A stretch of DNA of 64,000 nt from Bradyrhizobium algeriense (GTDB lineage: Bacteria > Pseudomonadota > Alphaproteobacteria > Rhizobiales > Xanthobacteraceae), in NCBI RefSeq assembly GCF_036924595.1, contig NZ_JAZHRV010000001.1, forward strand, positions 5,146,001 through 5,210,000, written 5' to 3'. This document shows positions 59,989-64,000 of this stretch, piece after piece; within the stretch, counting starts at the first letter, position 1, and every line of letters begins with the position of its first letter. Both the position numbers and the translations under genes were made by a program. The notes under the pieces were generated by a model. The model was not told where the DNA came from. It ran no database searches and saw nothing but the letters and a program-made list of their open reading frames with translations.

Positions 59989-60859
59989 CGCGGCCTCCAC
60001 TACCCGCACGCTCGGCGGCTCGCAGGAGCGCCCGCTCGACAAGCACCTCGCCAAGATGGCGCCGATAGGCGCCCGTATAGTAAGCGTCATCGGAAACGTC
60101 GACATGCGCGACCGCGTGAGCCGCGCGACGGATTTCGCTAAGCCGTGGTAGTTCGCCAACGAGGAAGTGCTCGGCGTCGCGGAGCCGGAAGGCGGCGCCC
60201 CCCATGCCGCCAAGCGCAATCGCAGCCGAGCTGATCCGGCCGTCCTGCCCGATGCGCAAGACCGCCGCCACGGCGACGATGGCAAAATCGCCACGCCGGC
60301 GGGCAAATTCGATAAAGGCGTGGCCTTCGTCTGGCTGCACATTCGGCATGCGAATTGCGGTCAGTATTTCGTCCGCCGCCAGCTCCGGCATCATGTAGCC
60401 GGCCGGCCAATCGTTCATCGGCACCTTCCGCTCACCTTTCGCTCCGACCACGGTAAGGGTGGCATCGAGAGCCAGCGCGACGAGCGGAATCTCGGCGGCA
60501 GGATCGAGGTGACACAAGCTGCCACCGATCGTACCCCGGCTGCGGGTCTGCTGGTGGCCTACGTGTACAAGTGCTTCGGCGAGAAGCGGGCAATGCCGCC
60601 GGACCAACGGCGAGGCGAGAAGCTCCGCCTGCCGGGTCATCGCGCCAATGTGGAGCGCGTCGTCGGTCAATTCATGGAAGGCGAGTTGCTCAATCCGGCT
60701 GATATCGATCAGGTGGTCGGGACTGATGAAACGCATGTTCAGCATCGGCACAAGCGACTGCCCACCCGCAAGGAGCTTGGCGTCACCCAGCCTGGCGAGA
60801 AGCGCGATCGCCTCAGGCATGCTCGCCGGGCGATGATAGGCGAAGGGCGCCGGCTTCAT
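59981..60859 (-). CDS. Molybdenum hydroxylase FAD subunit, CoxM type (292 aa)
   Basis: Vanillyl-alcohol-oxidase-fold FAD domain with both signature loops, LLAGGQSLVPMLNMR (about residue 30) and TRSRGTIGGSLCHLDPAAEI (about residue 105), and a CO-dehydrogenase flavoprotein C-domain (FARRRGDFAIVAVAAVLRIG). Hands electrons to the respiratory chain. Overlaps its neighbours by four (hydrolase gene) and eight bases. Confidence 0.94.
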   Translation of the reverse strand: MKPAPFAYHRPASMPEAIALLARLGDAKLLAGGQSLVPMLNMRFISPDHLIDISRIEQLAFHELTDDALHIGAMTRQAELLASPLVRRHCPLLAEALVHVGHQQTRSRGTIGGSLCHLDPAAEIPLVALALDATLTVVGAKGERKVPMNDWPAGYMMPELAADEILTAIRMPNVQPDEGHAFIEFARRRGDFAIVAVAAVLRIGQDGRISSAAIALGGMGGAAFRLRDAEHFLVGELPRLSEIRRAAHAVAHVDVSDDAYYTGAYRRHLGEVLVERALLRAAERAGSGGRDV

Positions 60860-62634
60860 CGCGCGCTGCCTTGCTGCGGAATGATCGGCACCAGCAGGCT
60901 CGACGGCGTTTCGGGGCCGCAGTGGATCGTCACACGTTTGCCGAAGATATCGGCTGGGCGATCGCGAGGATCATCGTGCAGGAATGGCCCGCAGCCGCGC
61001 ATCGGATTAGCAATGTTGGAAAGTTGCCCCGCTGGGCCCGGATACTCGTAATCGCGCCCGCGGATGGTAAGACCGAGGCGATAACCCGCGGGCAGGACAA
61101 TCGAGGTTGGCCAGATCTCGATGTCGAGGCGATAGATCGTGCCGGGCACGAGCGGCTGGCGTTCGTCGTGGCTATGATAGGGACGCCAGGGCCTGGATCG
61201 CGCCGGGTCCAGTTTGCGGTGCGAGGCGCGCAGCCAGCCCTGCGCGACGGGTGTGTGCGGATCAAGCGCGCCTTGAAAGACGATCTCGCGCAAGTCCGGC
61301 GCGAAAGCCCTGACAATCACGAACAGGTCGGCGTCGATAGTTTCCGAAGATACGTAGAGCGTGGCCGCGAGCGGGCCGGTGATTTCCACTGGCTTCTCGG
61401 CATGCGGCAGCAGGAAGGTCACGCCATCGCCGAACCCCTCATAGCTGACACGCGTTGTTTTGGCCGGAACAGTGTCGCGGAGCGTCAACGCGTCGGCATT
61501 GAGGTAGAGTTGGGTCCAGCGCGTGTTGCCTAGCGGCCAACTATCCTCGGCACGCTCGAGGAAGCTGTCAACATGTCGGATCTGCAGTCTGACCGGCGGC
61601 TCGCGATCCCAGCCATTGTCCAAGCCCTTGAGGAAATGATCGAAAAAGCGCTTCTGCAGTGAAATGCCGTAGTCCGTATAGAACTCGGTCCAATGCTCGC
61701 GGCCATGAATTTCAAGCCATTTTTGCGTCGAGGCCGCGTGGAGGAAACCTTCGACGTTGCCGCGCAGGTGCAGTCCGGCACCACCCCAATTCGCGGCGCT
61801 GAGCAGGGGGATATCGATGTTCTCGAACTGCGCCGAGCGCACGCGGAAATAGCCATCGTCGTGAGGGTGCGCAAAAAAGTCGGCACCGAGGTCACACCGA
61901 GATTTGGCGAGCTCCGCTTCGCCGAGAGTCTGCGGTCCGCACACGAGCTCGCCGGTGGCGCGGCTGCGCGGACCCCGCGCACCGAGCCCATGCTGCACCG
62001 ATGTGACCTGCTTGCGATACCAGTTGGCGACGAAGGTCGAATAGATGCCACCATGATGGCTGACATCGCGATAGAAATCGGCTGCGCCTTCCCATACGCA
62101 GATTGCTGCCAGGTGAGGTGATTTGAGGCAAGCCACCTGCCACTGGTTCATACCGTAGTAGGAGATGCCGTTGAGGCCGACCTTACCGTTGGACCAGTTT
62201 TGTGCGGCCGCCCATTCGATGGAACCGTAAAGGTCGGCTGTCTCGCGCGGCGACCACGGTTCGAGAAACCCTGGCGAGCGCCCAGCGCCCCGCCCGTCGA
62301 CGCGCACGCAGACATAGTCATGTGGTACCCATTTTTCCGGATCAACCACCTCCCATGCCTGATAAAGCCCGCTTGAGCCGCGCTCGACTTCCGGGAATTG
62401 CATCACCATGCTCTCCCACGCAGTCGGATAGCCTTCCTGGAAGGAGAGGCCTTTGGCGTAGGGACCATAGCTGAGGACCACCGGAAACTTGCCGGCTTTT
62501 GCCGGACGAAATACGTCGGCGCGCAGCACAGCACCATCGTCCATTTCAAGCGGCACATCCCAGTCGATCGTCATGCTTGCCCCTAATCCGGGCGCGCGAT
62601 CGAGAATCTGTGCGGTTTGGTCCTGCGGCATCAT
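60856..62634 (-). CDS. CocE/NonD family hydrolase (592 aa)
   Basis: X-Pro dipeptidyl-peptidase S15/cocaine-esterase type: RADVFRPAKAGKFPVVLSYG, DYVCVRVDGRGAGRSPGFLE, nucleophile Ser in GKVGLNGISYYGMNQWQVAC (GxSxxG, about residue 180), HGREHWTEFY region, and a C-terminal jelly-roll (PVEITGPLAATLYVSSETID). Hydrolyses an ester or amide; no signal peptide, so it acts in the cytoplasm. A shorter start (MTIDWDVPLEMDDG, at 62574) is possible. First gene of the operon. Confidence 0.92.
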   Translation of the reverse strand: MMPQDQTAQILDRAPGLGASMTIDWDVPLEMDDGAVLRADVFRPAKAGKFPVVLSYGPYAKGLSFQEGYPTAWESMVMQFPEVERGSSGLYQAWEVVDPEKWVPHDYVCVRVDGRGAGRSPGFLEPWSPRETADLYGSIEWAAAQNWSNGKVGLNGISYYGMNQWQVACLKSPHLAAICVWEGAADFYRDVSHHGGIYSTFVANWYRKQVTSVQHGLGARGPRSRATGELVCGPQTLGEAELAKSRCDLGADFFAHPHDDGYFRVRSAQFENIDIPLLSAANWGGAGLHLRGNVEGFLHAASTQKWLEIHGREHWTEFYTDYGISLQKRFFDHFLKGLDNGWDREPPVRLQIRHVDSFLERAEDSWPLGNTRWTQLYLNADALTLRDTVPAKTTRVSYEGFGDGVTFLLPHAEKPVEITGPLAATLYVSSETIDADLFVIVRAFAPDLREIVFQGALDPHTPVAQGWLRASHRKLDPARSRPWRPYHSHDERQPLVPGTIYRLDIEIWPTSIVLPAGYRLGLTIRGRDYEYPGPAGQLSNIANPMRGCGPFLHDDPRDRPADIFGKRVTIHCGPETPSSLLVPIIPQQGSAR

Positions 62635-62741
62635 GGCTTCGCTCCGATGAATTCGACCGGAGCGCGGCGCCCCGCGCAGTGAGGGCTATCGGAATGACAG
62701 TGACCGCAGGAAATACTATCTCGGCATGAAAGGCATATCCG

Positions 62742-63671
62742 TCATGGTGCAACCCGACACAGCTTCCACTCGCCGGCGGCGACGCGCTCGGTGGCGACGT
62801 CGCGCAAGAGCGACTTCATGCGTTCTCCTGCCGTCGAAAGCGGTTGTTCACGGGCCTGGATCAAGGTCCACGACACTTCGACACCCTCGATCGGCGCGAG
62901 GCAGACACGGCCCTCGCGAAGACGACGATAGGCCGAACAAAACGGCAAGGTGGCGAAGCCCGCCCCCTGCTCGACCAGGCCGAGGAGAAGATGGGGCGTA
63001 GTGCCTTCCAGCTTGACATCGAGCGGCAGCTTGCGCTGGGCGAGCGCAGTTTCGATGATGAGCCGCAAGCTGTTCGGTCGGCTCGGCGTCATCAGCGGAT
63101 GGCGCGCCACCTCCTCGAGCCCGACAGGCTTGTCGGGATCGAGACCCGCACCCTTGGGACCGATCAGGCAAAGGGCTTCGTGCAAGAAGGGGGCGGTATC
63201 AAGGGTTGCGAGCGGCTCGATATTGGTGACGATCGCGAGATCCGCCCTTCCGAGTTCGACCATCGACCATGCGTTTAGGATACCGCTGATTCCTTCGATC
63301 ACCCTGAGCTGAACGTTCGGATAACGTTCACGATAGGACGTGACCGCAGGCAGGGTCACAAGATCGAACATCGAAGGCGGCATAGCGACAGTCAACTCGC
63401 CGCTGGGCTCGTTGAATTCGTCCCGTACCTCCTGCCGCACCCGCTCAAAATGGCGCAGGAGTGCAACCGCGCGATCACGCAGAAGGCGTCCAGCGTCGGT
63501 CAGGACAACGCCCCGATCGGAGCGCTGAAACAAGGTGACGCCGAGCTCATCCTCGAGCTGGCGGATTTGGCGCGAGAGGGCCGGTTGCGCGATATGCAGA
63601 AAGGAGGCCGCGCGCGTGACGCTGCCGATCTCCGCGATCTGAAGGAAGAAGCGCAACTGCCTTACGTTCAT
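62742..63671 (-). CDS. LysR family regulator (309 aa)
   Basis: Winged helix-turn-helix at the N-terminus: MNVRQLRFFLQIAEIGSVTR, AASFLHIAQPALSRQIRQLE, DELGVTLFQRSDRG. Substrate domain from about residue 90 (GELTVAMPPSMFDLVTLPAV). The start at 63671 is the usual family start; the frame continues to 63698. It lies 107 bases upstream of the hydrolase-led operon on the same strand, so it may be co-transcribed with it and act on both its own and the operon promoter. It resembles the CbbR/NAC-like LysR group only in outline. Confidence 0.92.
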   Translation of the reverse strand: MNVRQLRFFLQIAEIGSVTRAASFLHIAQPALSRQIRQLEDELGVTLFQRSDRGVVLTDAGRLLRDRAVALLRHFERVRQEVRDEFNEPSGELTVAMPPSMFDLVTLPAVTSYRERYPNVQLRVIEGISGILNAWSMVELGRADLAIVTNIEPLATLDTAPFLHEALCLIGPKGAGLDPDKPVGLEEVARHPLMTPSRPNSLRLIIETALAQRKLPLDVKLEGTTPHLLLGLVEQGAGFATLPFCSAYRRLREGRVCLAPIEGVEVSWTLIQAREQPLSTAGERMKSLLRDVATERVAAGEWKLCRVAP

Positions 63672-63757
63672 CGCACGTTCCATGCTCGAGCGCACCATAT
63701 GGGCGCGGAGGCTGAGCCTAACAGGAGCGAACTAGAACGGCGATAGAGAGGATGGGC

Positions 63758-64000
63758 TCACGCAACGTCGAGGACCACATTTCCGATCAGTTCACCGCCT
63801 TCGACGAGGTCATGCGCTTCGCCTATCCGCGCCAGCGGCAGCCGGCGCGCGATGGTATGTTTGAGACGGTTCGCGGCAAGGTGATCGGTCAGTTCGGCGA
63901 GGACGGCCGATCGGTCTTCTGCCGTGATCTCGTAGATGAAGATGAAGCGCAGGAGAATGCTGTTCTGCATCATCCAGAGGCTGGGCAGCGTGGCCTCGCT
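63758..64000 (-). CDS. Zinc-free alcohol dehydrogenase/quinone reductase family, C-terminal part
   Basis: Cut by the window edge. SLWMMQNSILLRFIFIYEIT, LTDHLAANRLKHTIARRLPL, IGEAHDLVEGGELIGNVVLD: the C-terminal end of an NADPH:quinone-reductase-like MDR (the substrate-lid helix and A/SHRLVEsG motif). It lies upstream of lysR on the same strand, 86 bases away. The N-terminal and nucleotide-binding parts are outside. Confidence 0.75.
   Translation of the reverse strand, partial: SEATLPSLWMMQNSILLRFIFIYEITAEDRSAVLAELTDHLAANRLKHTIARRLPLARIGEAHDLVEGGELIGNVVLDVA

Noticed and set aside
57107..60859. Carbon monoxide dehydrogenase (coxMSL)
   Set aside because: The large subunit lacks the AYxCSFR loop of true CO dehydrogenase and has the RGAGRP form II loop instead.

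Overview
The window reads as an alphaproteobacterium of the Bradyrhizobium group. The pointers are three ROSE-type RNA thermometers, an RpoH/small heat-shock gene set, EcfG-type (GGAAC-N16/17-CGTT) promoters, DUF2934 and other small proteins typical of that genus, and a relic of the Bradyrhizobium-expanded ABC substrate-binding family that ends in DEVIE. No database search was possible. Family names rest on motifs and remembered family features.

Region 1 (1-39.9 kb) is gene-poor and decayed, but rich in stress functions. It holds a glycosyltransferase, an MFS transporter, rpoH, two Hsp20 genes, a PRC-barrel protein, a cyclic-nucleotide-binding membrane protein, a Sel1-repeat protein, a bicupin, a VOC protein, a DinB protein and many proteins of 27-110 aa. 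Between them lie many broken genes: ATP-dependent DNA ligase (LigD) relics, YedK-type SOS peptidase ends, a DUF4336 gene, a SPW-repeat gene, a second rpoH cut at its 5' end, zinc-ribbon genes and an IS630 end. A dispersed repeat of about 100 bp occurs at least seven times. It flanks an 870-885 bp module present twice, 28 kb apart. Heat control (ROSE elements and CTTGAAA promoters) and general-stress control (EcfG-like promoters) both appear to act here.

Region 2 (39.9-54.4 kb) is a compact and intact catabolic cluster. It encodes an acyl-CoA synthetase, two crotonases, an SCP2-type thiolase, an AMACR-type class III CoA transferase/racemase, three redox enzymes (SDR, degenerate SDR, CurA-type MDR), two nitronate-monooxygenase-like flavoproteins, a branched-chain-amino-acid-type periplasmic binding protein, an NTF2-like protein and a TetR regulator. 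Four near-identical palindromes (consensus TGACTNNNAAGTCA) sit in front of the transcription units, including tetR, and suggest one autoregulated regulon for degrading a branched or cyclic carboxylic acid through CoA thioesters. The cluster ends just before a 47-bp 3' fragment of a tRNA with CAT anticodon (54399-54445), the usual mark of an integrated island's end.

Region 3 (54.7-64 kb) is visibly more GC-rich. It is a seven-gene minus-strand operon with overlapping or nearly touching genes: CocE/NonD-type hydrolase, molybdenum hydroxylase M-S-L subunits, CoxG-like SRPBCC protein, SDR and a BKACE (DUF849) enzyme. A LysR regulator gene lies upstream in the same orientation. The set looks like a complete peripheral pathway: hydrolyse, hydroxylate, oxidise, then cleave a beta-keto acid. 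The window ends inside a quinone-oxidoreductase-like gene.
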